This document shows positions 1-7,721 of a stretch of DNA of 34,824 nucleotides, piece by piece. Within the stretch, counting starts at the first letter, position 1; every line of letters starts with the position of its first letter. The position numbers were made by a program, and so were the translations under genes. The notes below the pieces were generated by a model. It ran no database searches and had not been told where the DNA came from. It worked only from the letters and a program-made list of their open reading frames with translations. Source of the stretch: an uncultured Clostridia bacterium (GTDB lineage: Bacteria > Bacillota > Clostridia > Christensenellales > Aristaeellaceae). The stretch is taken from assembly GCA_934663625.1 (NCBI GenBank), contig CAKUKP010000024.1:1-34824 (forward strand), in the 5' to 3' direction.

Positions 1-2
1 CG

Positions 3-1436
3 GCGGGCAAGCTGCAATTCGATCAGCAGTGCTGCGCGCCCGAAGAGGGCATGGAGCGCGCGGGCGAGGATATCGCGCTGGTAGAAAACATGGTGCACAA
101 GCTGACGCATTCCAAAAAATATGCGCGCCTGCTGACCGAGCTGCACGATGATCCCGATGGGCTTACCGACCTTGAGCGCCATGCGGTGGATCGCCGCTAC
201 GAGGACTGGTGCAAGACGAAGAACATTTCCGCCGATTTCGCCTATCAGATGGACAGCGCCATGGCGCGCGCCTACGGCGCATGGCTCGCCGCCAAGAAGG
301 CGGATGATTTCGCGCAGTTCAAGGGCAGCCTTGCCGAAATCGTGGATTTCACCCGCCGCGCGGTCGCGCTGCGCGATGAACGCCCCGAAAAGCCCTACGA
401 CGCATGCCTGGACGATTATGAAAAGGGCGGCAATCAGGCGCAGCTGGACGCATTTTTTGCGCGCCTGCGCGAGCGCATCGTGCCGCTTGTGAAGCGCATC
501 GTAGAAAACGGTAAGCCCATCCGCGAGGATTTCCTCACGCGCCGCTGCCCGATTCCGCAGCAGGAAGCATTTTCGAAATACCTGCTGGAGATCGAAGGTC
601 TGCGCTCCACCGCGCTGACATTGATGACCACCGAACATCCCTTCACCACGAATTTCGGATCGAAGGATGTGCGCGTTACCACGCATTATTTCGAGGATAA
701 TTTCATATCGAACATCTTTACCACGCTGCATGAGGGCGGACACGCGCTGTTCATGATGTATGAACCGGCGGAATTCGAAAAGAATCATGTGGACAATATG
801 ATGACCAGCGCGATGCACGAATGCATTTCGCGCTTCTATGAAAACATCATCGGCAGGAGCGAGGCGTTTATCCATTTCATCTATCCGAAGCTGTGCGAGG
901 TTTCAAAGGATTTAATGGACGGCGTTTCGGAGCGCGAGCTGTACGAGGGCGTAAACATCGCGCGCCCCAGCCTGATTCGCACCGAATCGGATGAACTAAC
1001 CTACTGCCTGCACATCATGGTGCGCTATGAAATCGAACGCGCGATGGTGAACGGCGAAATCACGGTGGACGATGTGCCCGCGATGTGGAATCGCAAGTAT
1101 AAAGAATACCTGGGCGTAGATGTGCCGAACGACCGCGACGGCTGCCTGCAGGATGTGCATTGGACGATGGCGTTTGGTTATTTCCCGTCCTACGCGCTGG
1201 GCAACGCCTACGGCGCGCAGATTCTGCGCACGATGGAGCGCGAAATCGACGTATGGGAAAGCGTGCGCCGCGGCGATCTGTCCTGCGTGCTGAACTGGTT
1301 GCGCGAAAACGTATTCAATCGCGCATCGCTGATGGATCCCGACGCGTGGATTCGCGCCATCACCGGCGAGTCGCTGAACCCCGATTACTATCTGGATTAT
1401 CTGGAGGATAAGTATACCAAACTGTACCAGATCTGA
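3..1436 (+). CDS. M32 family metallocarboxypeptidase (carboxypeptidase Taq type), 5' partial
   Basis: Zinc carboxypeptidase that removes C-terminal residues from peptides in the cytoplasm. The frame is open from the left edge, and the internal Met at 51 lies inside conserved sequence, so the true start is outside the window; about 478 of the family's usual ~500 residues are present. The zinc site HEGGH is at 729-743. Just downstream is HECISRFYENIIGRS, which matches the M32 glutamate-ligand motif although the usual HESQS is altered to HECIS. Later come IRTESDELTYCLHI and LQDVHWTMAFGYFPSYALGN, both hallmarks of M32. No signal peptide can be judged because the N-terminus is missing. It is followed by a separate promoter, so it probably ends its own transcript. 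Family assignment is secure; the physiological substrate is unknown. Confidence 0.93.
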   Translation, partial: AGKLQFDQQCCAPEEGMERAGEDIALVENMVHKLTHSKKYARLLTELHDDPDGLTDLERHAVDRRYEDWCKTKNISADFAYQMDSAMARAYGAWLAAKKADDFAQFKGSLAEIVDFTRRAVALRDERPEKPYDACLDDYEKGGNQAQLDAFFARLRERIVPLVKRIVENGKPIREDFLTRRCPIPQQEAFSKYLLEIEGLRSTALTLMTTEHPFTTNFGSKDVRVTTHYFEDNFISNIFTTLHEGGHALFMMYEPAEFEKNHVDNMMTSAMHECISRFYENIIGRSEAFIHFIYPKLCEVSKDLMDGVSERELYEGVNIARPSLIRTESDELTYCLHIMVRYEIERAMVNGEITVDDVPAMWNRKYKEYLGVDVPNDRDGCLQDVHWTMAFGYFPSYALGNAYGAQILRTMEREIDVWESVRRGDLSCVLNWLRENVFNRASLMDPDAWIRAITGESLNPDYYLDYLEDKYTKLYQI

Positions 1437-1441
1437 TGCAG

Positions 1442-1470
1442 TTGCGCCGATTCGCATTTCATGCTATAAT
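1442..1470 (+). promoter_or_regulatory. Promoter with extended -10 for the small membrane protein
   Basis: TATAAT at 1465-1470 is preceded by TG at 1462-1463, giving the extended -10 TGnTATAAT. A weak -35 TTGCGC (1442-1447) lies 17 bp upstream. It sits directly after the M32 stop codon and about 40 nt ahead of the next start. Confidence 0.6.
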
Positions 1471-1511
1471 GGTTGTGGGATCAATTGCTGATAATAAAGG
1501 AGTGTGATCGC

Positions 1512-1799
1512 ATGGCGATGAACTTACCCGTATTGATCGTTGTTACCGTATTGGCGTTTGCCTGTGGAAAGGCGAATGGCAATAGCTGGCTGAACGCCCT
1601 TGCACAGGCTGCGATTACATTTGTATGCGTGCTGATCGGCGGATTGTGCTTCGCAGGCGTCGGCCAGATCGTCGGCATCGGCGTAAGCGCGGTAATTATC
1701 TTCATATTCTTTTCCCTGCCGAATCAGAAAAAGCACAATTCCGAAGCTATGCGCAAGGAAACGGACATCCAGAAAAACATGAACGAAGAGGACAGCTGA
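1512..1799 (+). CDS. Small membrane protein, unknown function
   Basis: A 95-residue protein that I do not recognise. The ATG at 1512 is chosen because AAAGGAG (1497-1503) is correctly spaced before it; an upstream in-frame TTG at 1473 has no such site. The sequence shows about three hydrophobic segments (residues ~4-21, ~28-46 and ~48-66), with glycines in the second and third. A hydrophilic charged tail of ~28 residues follows (PNQKKHNSEAMRKETDIQKN), probably cytoplasmic. It has its own extended -10 promoter and is followed by a strong terminator, so it is likely monocistronic. No catalytic motif is visible. That it is a real gene is supported by promoter, ribosome binding site and membrane-type composition. 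Confidence 0.7.
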   Translation: MAMNLPVLIVVTVLAFACGKANGNSWLNALAQAAITFVCVLIGGLCFAGVGQIVGIGVSAVIIFIFFSLPNQKKHNSEAMRKETDIQKNMNEEDS

Positions 1800-1812
1800 A
1801 ATTCAAAGCAAT

Positions 1813-1842
1813 ACGCCTTCGCGAGCATTAGCGCGAAGGCGT
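1813..1842. terminator. Hairpin terminator between convergent genes
   Basis: An 11-bp perfect stem (ACGCCTTCGCG at 1813-1823 with its complement at 1832-1842) has an 8-nt loop and is followed by TCTGTTTCT. It lies between the plus-strand small membrane gene and the end of the minus-strand regulator, and may serve both. Confidence 0.75.
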
Positions 1843-1867
1843 TCTGTTTCTCCCTGAATCATTTGCG

Positions 1868-2938
1868 TCATTTGGTGGTTACGGTAATCACCTTTTTTTC
1901 GTTCTGATTTTCCTGAATGCATCGAATCAGCATCTTTGCGGCGGCTTCGCCCAGCTTTGCCTTGGGATGATCAAAGCTCAGGAAGCCGTCGATCCCAAAG
2001 AACTGCACCAGATTCGAATTATCGAAGCTTACGATCGTCATCTGCTGAGGAACGACGATCCCCCGACTGCGCAGTTTATTGATGATCGTTGCGGCAATGA
2101 TATCGTTATAGCAGATAATTGCGGAACAGGATTGAATCGCCCGATCCAAAACACGATTGATACTGCTTTCATTGCGCGTCACAAAATTTTCCTCGTCATT
2201 TATGCTGTACCAGCAGATATTGTTTTCATCCACTTCCAGCCCGCAATCATGCAGGCCGTTTATATAGCCCATGTATCGCTGAATGCCCTGCATTTCATCG
2301 AAGCGGAAAAAGCACGCGATGTTGGGATGTCCGGTCTTAATCAGATGGCGAGTCATGTGAAAGGCAACCTTTTCATCATTCCAGACGACCGCATTCGCTT
2401 TTACATTGCTGTAGCAGCTGTTGACGAATACATAGGGAATGTTTTCCTCATCCAGCTTCTGAAATAATTTCGCATTCGGGGTTGGAAACCCGCTTTTGGT
2501 CGGCTCCAGAATCAGGCCTGCCACATTGCTTTTCAGCATCCGCCGGATAAACTTCGCTTCGTTTTCCACCGTGCAATGCGAAAGCTCAAGTTGTATTCCA
2601 TATCCATGTTTGGACAATACAGATTCTAACCCATTGAAGATATCAGCGCAGATATAGCCCGATATGACGGTAAACATAACGCCGACCACATTGGATTTTT
2701 GATTAACCTCGCGCAGCACATAATTGCCGCTTCCTTTAACGCTTTTTATATAGTTGTTTGCAACAAGCCGCTTGATTGCATTTCTTACGGTCTGCCGGCT
2801 TACGGAAAAGCGCTTCATCATTTCCGATTCCGATGGTATTTTTGAGTTGTACGGAAATTGCCCGTTCAGTATGGCCGCAACCACCCAATCGTAAATTTCC
2901 ATATATTTCATACCTGTCTTTTTAGAATCTGTATTCAT
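1868..2938 (-). CDS. GntR-HTH / LacI-type ligand-binding transcriptional regulator (AraR-like)
   Basis: A 356-residue DNA-binding regulator, probably the sugar-responsive repressor of the divergent operon. Residues ~12-75 form a GntR winged helix-turn-helix with the typical PSESEMMKRFSVSRQTVRNA stretch and the wing KGSGNYV. From residue ~83 to the end it resembles the periplasmic-binding-protein-like effector domain of LacI regulators (VVGVMFTVISGYICADIFNG near its start; VVPQQMTIVSFDNS near its end). This GntR plus LacI fusion is the AraR architecture, in which binding of a sugar releases DNA. The first ATG is used; its ribosome binding site (AGGAAA) is weak, and an internal ATG at residue 10 is an alternative. 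It has a consensus -35 promoter of its own, and palindromes in the 435-bp divergent gap are candidate operators. The effector is inferred, not known. Confidence 0.88.
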   Translation of the reverse strand: MNTDSKKTGMKYMEIYDWVVAAILNGQFPYNSKIPSESEMMKRFSVSRQTVRNAIKRLVANNYIKSVKGSGNYVLREVNQKSNVVGVMFTVISGYICADIFNGLESVLSKHGYGIQLELSHCTVENEAKFIRRMLKSNVAGLILEPTKSGFPTPNAKLFQKLDEENIPYVFVNSCYSNVKANAVVWNDEKVAFHMTRHLIKTGHPNIACFFRFDEMQGIQRYMGYINGLHDCGLEVDENNICWYSINDEENFVTRNESSINRVLDRAIQSCSAIICYNDIIAATIINKLRSRGIVVPQQMTIVSFDNSNLVQFFGIDGFLSFDHPKAKLGEAAAKMLIRCIQENQNEKKVITVTTK

Positions 2939-2962
2939 CCAAATCTATTTCCTATCGTATTT

Positions 2963-2992
2963 TATATATCTGTATTATATACCGGCTGTCAA
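2963..2992 (-). promoter_or_regulatory. Promoter of the regulator gene
   Basis: Reading the minus strand, a perfect -35 TTGACA (2987-2992) and a -10-like TATATA (2963-2968) are 18 bp apart, about 25 nt upstream of the regulator start. Confidence 0.55.
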
Positions 2993-3085
2993 CAAAACGC
3001 AAACTAAAAGTGCGAATTCTTTATCAATTTTTGATAGACAAATAGAACAATGTATCGAGCATCAATTCATCACATTTGGATAGAT

Positions 3086-3133
3086 AAACATGTTTCAAAC
3101 AGCGATATATACTCCGCGCGTTCAAACATGTAT
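3086..3133. promoter_or_regulatory. Candidate operator pair (AAACATGTTT and AAACATGTAT)
   Basis: AAACATGTTT at 3086-3095 is a perfect 10-bp palindrome. AAACATGTAT at 3124-3133 repeats eight of its ten bases. The centres are 38 bp apart in the divergent gap between regulator and importer. Rarely would two such sites occur by chance here, though the DNA is AT-rich. Assignment as the binding site of the adjacent regulator is inference. Confidence 0.35.
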
Positions 3134-3254
3134 TTTATATAATCTCACAATGCGTTTCATCATGTACTTTTATATGTAAATTCCTTGTCGTTTTATGCTA
3201 TTTTATTCTTCTCTACATGGTCATTATGTAGATTCGTTCGTTTCAGTATTTACA

Positions 3255-3283
3255 TTCAGAATTCTCGATGATACAATTATACT
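3255..3283 (+). promoter_or_regulatory. Promoter of the sugar operon
   Basis: A -35 TTCAGA (3255-3260) and a -10 TATACT (3278-3283) are 17 bp apart, about 90 nt before the permease start. This is the best sigma-A type match in the gap. Confidence 0.5.
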
Positions 3284-3296
3284 AAATTCAAAAAGT

Positions 3297-3331
3297 ACAG
3301 GCACCCCAATCCTGTCTGAAGTGCAGGACAG
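3297..3331. repeat. Overlapping ACAGG/CCTGT inverted repeats in the operon leader
   Basis: ACAGG (3297-3301) pairs with CCTGT (3311-3315). The latter can instead pair with a downstream copy in CAGGACAG (3324-3331). It lies just downstream of the predicted start of transcription, so it could be an operator or a small leader structure. The arms are only about 5 bp, so support is weak. The rest of the 2939-3373 gap shows AT-rich DNA with nothing else I can name. Confidence 0.25.
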
Positions 3332-3373
3332 ATTTGCCTAAACTTGTATTGATAATCAGGAGGAAGAACATCA

Positions 3374-4366
3374 ATGAAAAATAACAGCAAGACCGATGCG
3401 CTGAGTGCAATGCCCTTGTGGAAACGCTTCTTTATGCAATCCTATTCCAGCGCCATTGTCGCGATCATTGTGCTGGTCGGGATATTTGCAATCACAACAT
3501 CTTCATTCCTGACGCCGTATAACATTTTCAATCTTTCACGAACAGCGGCGATTTATGGATTCATCGGCGGTTCGCAGCTGATATTGATGGTGATCGGCGA
3601 TATGAACCTGGGCATCGGCGGCGTCGGCGCACTGACCACCGTTGTAATGGGCGCGCTGATGAACAACTGGGGCGTTCCCACCATTCCATCCGTTCTGGTC
3701 TGCCTTGCCACCGCAGCGCTCTGCGGTTTGATCATCGGTTTGATGGTCGTCAAGCTTCGTTTGAACCCGTGGATCATCACATTGGCAATGTCCTTTGTAT
3801 TTAACGGACTTGCCATCGGCTACACGCACGGCTATCCCTACGATGTTCCGCTTTCGCTGACGTGGATCGGCAGAACCAAGATCGGCAGTTCCTTCTCCTT
3901 CCTCGCAATCCTGATGCTCGTATTTGTGCTGATGCTGTTCATTATATTCAGGCACACGCGCTTTGGACGCAATGTTCTGGCGGTCGGCGGAAACCGCACC
4001 GCGGCGCGCCTGTCCGGCATCAATGTTGACGGCGTAATCATCGCCTGCAACATCCTTTCCTGCCTGTTTGCCAGCATCGCCGCCATTTTGTGGGCGAGCA
4101 GAACCGGCACGGTATCTCCAAATACCGGCGCCGACTGGATGATGTATTCCATCGCCGTCTGTGCAATCGGCGGCATTCCGCTGATCGGCGGCAGCTTCAC
4201 CGCGCTGGGCTTCTATTGCGGCGCATGGATCCTGACCATGGTGCGCAACGGCCTGACGATGATGAACGTAGACGTATACTATGAACAGGTATTCCTGGGA
4301 CTGATCATCCTGATTGCGGTTTCCATCGAATCCATCCGTCTGCGCATCGCAGAAAAGATGCGCTGA
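3374..4366 (+). CDS. ABC sugar transporter permease (RbsC/MglC family)
   Basis: A 330-residue integral membrane subunit of a ribose/galactose-class importer. The cytoplasmic N-terminus (MKNNSKTDALSAMPLWKRFF) is followed by about nine to ten hydrophobic segments. Family signatures are IGDMNLGIGGVGAL (residues ~75-88, equivalent to the GGIDLSVG motif) and the loop GGIPLIGGSFTALG near residue 270 that contacts the ATPase. The start has a strong AGGAGGAAG site. It is the first gene of the operon, ahead of the binding protein and the double ATPase; the more common order puts the permease after the ATPase. Substrate class (pentose, hexose or modified sugar) comes from the family and neighbours only. 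Confidence 0.92.
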   Translation: MKNNSKTDALSAMPLWKRFFMQSYSSAIVAIIVLVGIFAITTSSFLTPYNIFNLSRTAAIYGFIGGSQLILMVIGDMNLGIGGVGALTTVVMGALMNNWGVPTIPSVLVCLATAALCGLIIGLMVVKLRLNPWIITLAMSFVFNGLAIGYTHGYPYDVPLSLTWIGRTKIGSSFSFLAILMLVFVLMLFIIFRHTRFGRNVLAVGGNRTAARLSGINVDGVIIACNILSCLFASIAAILWASRTGTVSPNTGADWMMYSIAVCAIGGIPLIGGSFTALGFYCGAWILTMVRNGLTMMNVDVYYEQVFLGLIILIAVSIESIRLRIAEKMR

Positions 4367-4380
4367 CCGACAATTTGAAT

Positions 4381-4404
4381 AATAAAGCGCGAAGCGTCTT
4401 TATT
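4381..4404 (+). other. Intercistronic hairpin before the binding-protein gene
   Basis: AATAAAG (4381-4387) pairs with CTTTATT (4398-4404) around an inner CGC-GAA-GCG turn with one bulged T. There is no T-run after it, so it is more likely an mRNA processing or stability element than a terminator. Confidence 0.4.
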
Positions 4405-4430
4405 AAAATAAAAACTTGGAGGAATCGAAC

Positions 4431-5471
4431 ATGAAAAGAATCATTGCACTGCTCCTGGTTGCCCTTCTGTCCGTTGCCTGCTTCGGCGCGATGGCAGAAG
4501 AATTTTCGCTGACCCTGTCCAAGGATCCGTCTGAATACAAGATCCTGATCTACTGGCCGGCGCCCGACACCTATTTTGAGGACAACATCCAGCCCGGCTA
4601 TCAGGCGATCGAAGAAATGTACGGCATCACCGTCGATTACGTCATCGGCACCGAATGGACGCAGGATGTTGAAAACCAGATGGTACAGGCCAAGATGGCC
4701 GAAGGCTACGATCTGTTCATGGTATATGGCGCGGACACTTCCGGTGCAAACGCACTGTATCGTGAAATGATCGATTTCGGCTGCACCGTTGTGAACTACG
4801 GCGGCGTTATGAACGATCCCCAGGTTGCGCCGGTAACCGTTTGCGGCGATGTTTACGATTATTCCTACAACGCAACCAAGAAAATGATCGAGGATATCGA
4901 AGCGACCGGCGAAAAAGCGGTTATCATCGATGTTCTGGAAAATCTGGGCGATGTAAATACGCTGGAACGTCAGCGCGGCGTTGAAGCCGCTGTTGCGGAA
5001 TATCCGGACGCGACCATCTGCCAGACGATCGGCGATATCAACACGCAGGACGAAGGCTATGAAAAGGTTGCCGATGCGCTTGCAGCGAATCCGAATGCAA
5101 ACGGCATCATCGCGACCGGCGGCACCGCTTCCCGCGGTCTGGCCACTGCGCTGGCGGATTACTATGCTTCCAATGCGGATGCAAAGCACCTCTACGCCGT
5201 TGCGACCGACCCCTCTGATGAAGTGCTGGCGGGCGTAAACTCCGGCGCAATCGATCTGGGCATCGCGCAGAATGGCTATGGCCAGGGCTACATCGGCATG
5301 CTGACCCTGCTCCACCTGGCAGAAGGTTGGAACATGGTTGAATTCGGCAAGCACATCGTAACCGGCTATGTATTCATCACCAAGGACAACGTGGAAACCT
5401 TCCCCGAGGACGTAAAGGCGCTTTCCGAAAAGATCGCTGCCGACCTCGAAACCGTTTACATGTCCAAGTAA
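4431..5471 (+). CDS. Sugar ABC transporter substrate-binding protein (RbsB-like)
   Basis: A 346-residue secreted sugar-binding protein that captures the substrate for the adjacent permease. The ATG at 4431 has TTGGAGGAA upstream and begins a clear signal peptide (MKRIIALLLVALLSVACFGA). Cleavage after AMA is likely; the Cys at residue 17 gives a poor lipobox, so lipid anchoring is possible but not convincing. The mature part has the periplasmic-binding-protein type 1 fold pattern: a first strand YKILIYWPAPDTYFEDNI, the mid-domain EKAVIIDVLENLGDVNTLERQ and the late segments NGIIATGG and HLYAVATDPSDEVLAGVNSG. It is flanked by hairpins on both sides, which may raise its level relative to the membrane subunits. 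The ligand cannot be read from sequence. Confidence 0.9.
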   Translation: MKRIIALLLVALLSVACFGAMAEEFSLTLSKDPSEYKILIYWPAPDTYFEDNIQPGYQAIEEMYGITVDYVIGTEWTQDVENQMVQAKMAEGYDLFMVYGADTSGANALYREMIDFGCTVVNYGGVMNDPQVAPVTVCGDVYDYSYNATKKMIEDIEATGEKAVIIDVLENLGDVNTLERQRGVEAAVAEYPDATICQTIGDINTQDEGYEKVADALAANPNANGIIATGGTASRGLATALADYYASNADAKHLYAVATDPSDEVLAGVNSGAIDLGIAQNGYGQGYIGMLTLLHLAEGWNMVEFGKHIVTGYVFITKDNVETFPEDVKALSEKIAADLETVYMSK

Positions 5472-5482
5472 TTACGTAACCT

Positions 5483-5514
5483 CGGTGTGGTCTTTCGAAA
5501 GGAAGATCACACCG
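5483..5514 (+). other. Stem-loop with GAAA tetraloop after the binding-protein gene
   Basis: A 14-bp stem (5483-5496 with 5501-5514, two G-U pairs) is closed by a GAAA loop of the GNRA type. No T-run follows. This suggests protection of the upstream mRNA from exonucleases or partial attenuation, not a full terminator. Confidence 0.5.
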
Positions 5515-5569
5515 ATTCACACCAACTGGAATTACGTCTGTTCAATAAGATTAGCGGAGGAAAACCCAA

Positions 5570-7081
5570 ATGCTAGAGATCAAAAGCGTTTCCAAGTCAT
5601 TTCCCGGCGTAAAAGCGCTGCAGGATATCAACGTAACGTTTAATAATGGTGAAATCCATGCTCTGCTTGGTGAAAATGGCGCAGGCAAAAGTACGCTGAT
5701 GAAAATTATCTGTGGCATTTATAAGGCAGACGAAGGCAAGGTTATTCTGGATGGAGAAGAATTGAAGCTGAACGGTTACGGCGATTCCGTGCGCCATCAC
5801 ATCAGCATGGTGCATCAGGAAATCCAGATGATTCCGGAAAGCAGCATCGCTGAAAACATTTGCAACGATAAAATCGATCGTTTCACCCGTTTTGGCTTCG
5901 TGAATTGGAAGGAAATCAATGCCTTCGCCAAAAAATACATGGATGAAGTCGGCCTTGATTTCCCACCGGAAAAGAAGGTGCGCTTCCTGAGCGCCGCGCA
6001 CAAGCAGCAAATTCAGATCGCAAAGGCGCTGAGCGCCGATGCAAAGGTATTGCTTCTGGATGAACCCACTTCATCCCTCACGCCGCACGAGGCCGAACTG
6101 CTGTTTAATCTGGTTCGCAAGCTGCGCGATAAGGGTCTGGTTATCATTTTCGTATCGCACAAGTTGGAGGAAGTACAGATTATCGCGGATCGCGTAACCG
6201 TAATGCGCGATGGCTGCCTTGTGGGTACGGATCGAATCGAAAACATGGATAACGCAAGGATCATCCGCATGATGATCGGGCGCGATTTCGTGTATGAATA
6301 TCGCGGCAGATTGGATGCGTATGAAAACGAAGTTGCCTTAAAAGCGGAAAATATTTGTTCGAAGATTCACGGTTTCAGCGATCTGAGCTTCGAAGTGCAT
6401 CGCGGAGAAATTCTGGGCTTCTATGGGCTGGTGGGCAGCGGCCGCACTGAATTGGTTCGAACAATTTTAAATATTGATCATCGCGAAAGCGGAAATATTT
6501 ACCTGTATGGAAAAAAGGTTGACATTAAATCGCTGAAACAGGCGTTGAAAAAATACAAAATCGGCTATGTGACGGAAAACAGAAAAGAAGAAGGGTTGTT
6601 TCTCACCCACTCCGTCGCCACAAACATCTGCATCAATTCGCTGGAAAACTGCTTTACCGGCAAATCGAATCTGATCAGCCTTGGCAAGGAGCGCAATCTA
6701 GCCACGCAATACAGGAATAAGCTGAACATCAAAACGCCCAGCCTGACCGTCCCCGCCGGAAAACTTTCAGGCGGCAACCAGCAGAAAATATCCATCGCAA
6801 AATGGCTCGCGGCAGACTGCGATATTTTAATCATCGATGAACCTACGGTGGGTGTGGATATCGGCGCGAAGCAATACATTCACGATCTGATCTGGGATCT
6901 TGCGGCAAAGGAACACAAGACGATCATCCTGATTTCTTCCGATATGAATGAAATGATCGCACTTGCCAGACGGATTCTGATCTTCAAGGATAAAAAAATT
7001 GTTCGCGAATTGAAGGGCGAAGATTTCTTCGCGCTGTCCGGTTCTGAAATCAGCGCTGAAATCGGAAAAGCCTTTATCTGA
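5570..7081 (+). CDS. Sugar ABC transporter ATP-binding protein with two nucleotide-binding domains (RbsA/MglA family)
   Basis: A 503-residue double ATPase that powers the sugar importer. The first domain has Walker A GENGAGKST (residues ~35-43), an ABC signature changed to LSAAHKQQIQIAKAL and Walker B VLLLDEPTSSLT, followed by the switch His in FVSHK. The second domain has the degenerate Walker A GLVGSGRTEL usual for this family, an intact signature LSGGNQQKISIAKW and Walker B LIIDEPTVGVD. One canonical and one degenerate site is normal for RbsA/MglA proteins. It starts with GGAGG just upstream, and 12 nt separate its stop from the next gene, so it is cotranscribed with the catabolic genes. 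Confidence 0.95.
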   Translation: MLEIKSVSKSFPGVKALQDINVTFNNGEIHALLGENGAGKSTLMKIICGIYKADEGKVILDGEELKLNGYGDSVRHHISMVHQEIQMIPESSIAENICNDKIDRFTRFGFVNWKEINAFAKKYMDEVGLDFPPEKKVRFLSAAHKQQIQIAKALSADAKVLLLDEPTSSLTPHEAELLFNLVRKLRDKGLVIIFVSHKLEEVQIIADRVTVMRDGCLVGTDRIENMDNARIIRMMIGRDFVYEYRGRLDAYENEVALKAENICSKIHGFSDLSFEVHRGEILGFYGLVGSGRTELVRTILNIDHRESGNIYLYGKKVDIKSLKQALKKYKIGYVTENRKEEGLFLTHSVATNICINSLENCFTGKSNLISLGKERNLATQYRNKLNIKTPSLTVPAGKLSGGNQQKISIAKWLAADCDILIIDEPTVGVDIGAKQYIHDLIWDLAAKEHKTIILISSDMNEMIALARRILIFKDKKIVRELKGEDFFALSGSEISAEIGKAFI

Positions 7082-7093
7082 TGAGGAGGTAAA

Positions 7094-7708
7094 ATGAAAG
7101 GAAAATACTCATTTTCATGCGGACTGACCGCTGAAAAAGCAGCCGCGCTGGCGCAGGGCATCCAATTTCTTCGGGAAAATGAAGAAAAGCTGAAAGCGCT
7201 GGGACTGCTTCACGCAAGAATCTATACGCAGGAAATCGAAGGCACTGAATACGCATTCCAATTCTATATGCTAAACGAAGATTGCAACGCCGACAAGCTG
7301 TTTGATTTTCTGCGCGCAAACACCGATCTTCTGAACGGATGGAAAATGAACCGCCACGTTTATGAATTCAAGCTGCATTCAGGCGATTGCTATGATCATC
7401 TGAAATCGCAGGGCATCATCATCGGCGTGCGGGATGGCAAGCTGGATGAATACATTCGCCTGCACGATGAACAGCCGCAGATCATCCACGATCTGTGCTA
7501 TCAGAACGGCTTCCGCAAATCATCCATTTTTGTAACCGATCTGCACAAGCCCTATCTGTTGCAGTTTCAGGATTTCAACGGCAAGGAAGATCCTGCGCTG
7601 TATGAAAACGAAACCTACATTGAATGGCTGCGCGTAACCGGCGAATGCCAGCAGCCGCTTGCCGGAGAAACCTTCTGGAAACCCATGAAAGAAACGATTG
7701 TATTTTAA
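7094..7708 (+). CDS. Two-domain RhaM/DUF718-like protein, probable sugar mutarotase
   Basis: A 204-residue protein whose C-terminal half (residues ~108-204) resembles L-rhamnose mutarotase (RhaM). It has EYIRLHDEQPQI, equivalent to the catalytic Tyr/His segment, then SIFVTDLHKPYLLQF. The end, YIEWLRVTGECQQPLAG and FWKPM, parallels the family's WW-x-x-T-x-x-CQ-x-PL...W-x-x-ME ending. The N-terminal half has the same length and rhythm and looks like a degenerate second ferredoxin-like unit, so one chain could form the two-domain barrel that RhaM makes as a dimer. The role would be to interconvert anomers of the imported aldose for the isomerases downstream. The ribosome binding site GAGGAGG overlaps the ATPase stop. 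Confidence is moderate because the similarity was judged by eye. Confidence 0.6.
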   Translation: MKGKYSFSCGLTAEKAAALAQGIQFLRENEEKLKALGLLHARIYTQEIEGTEYAFQFYMLNEDCNADKLFDFLRANTDLLNGWKMNRHVYEFKLHSGDCYDHLKSQGIIIGVRDGKLDEYIRLHDEQPQIIHDLCYQNGFRKSSIFVTDLHKPYLLQFQDFNGKEDPALYENETYIEWLRVTGECQQPLAGETFWKPMKETIVF

Positions 7709-7721
7709 GGAGGCACAGATC

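Noticed and set aside
4431..4496. Lipoprotein reading of the first binding protein
   Set aside because: The residue three positions before the Cys at 17 is Ser, which fits a lipobox poorly, while an AMA-type signal peptidase I site follows. Left as unlikely but not excluded.
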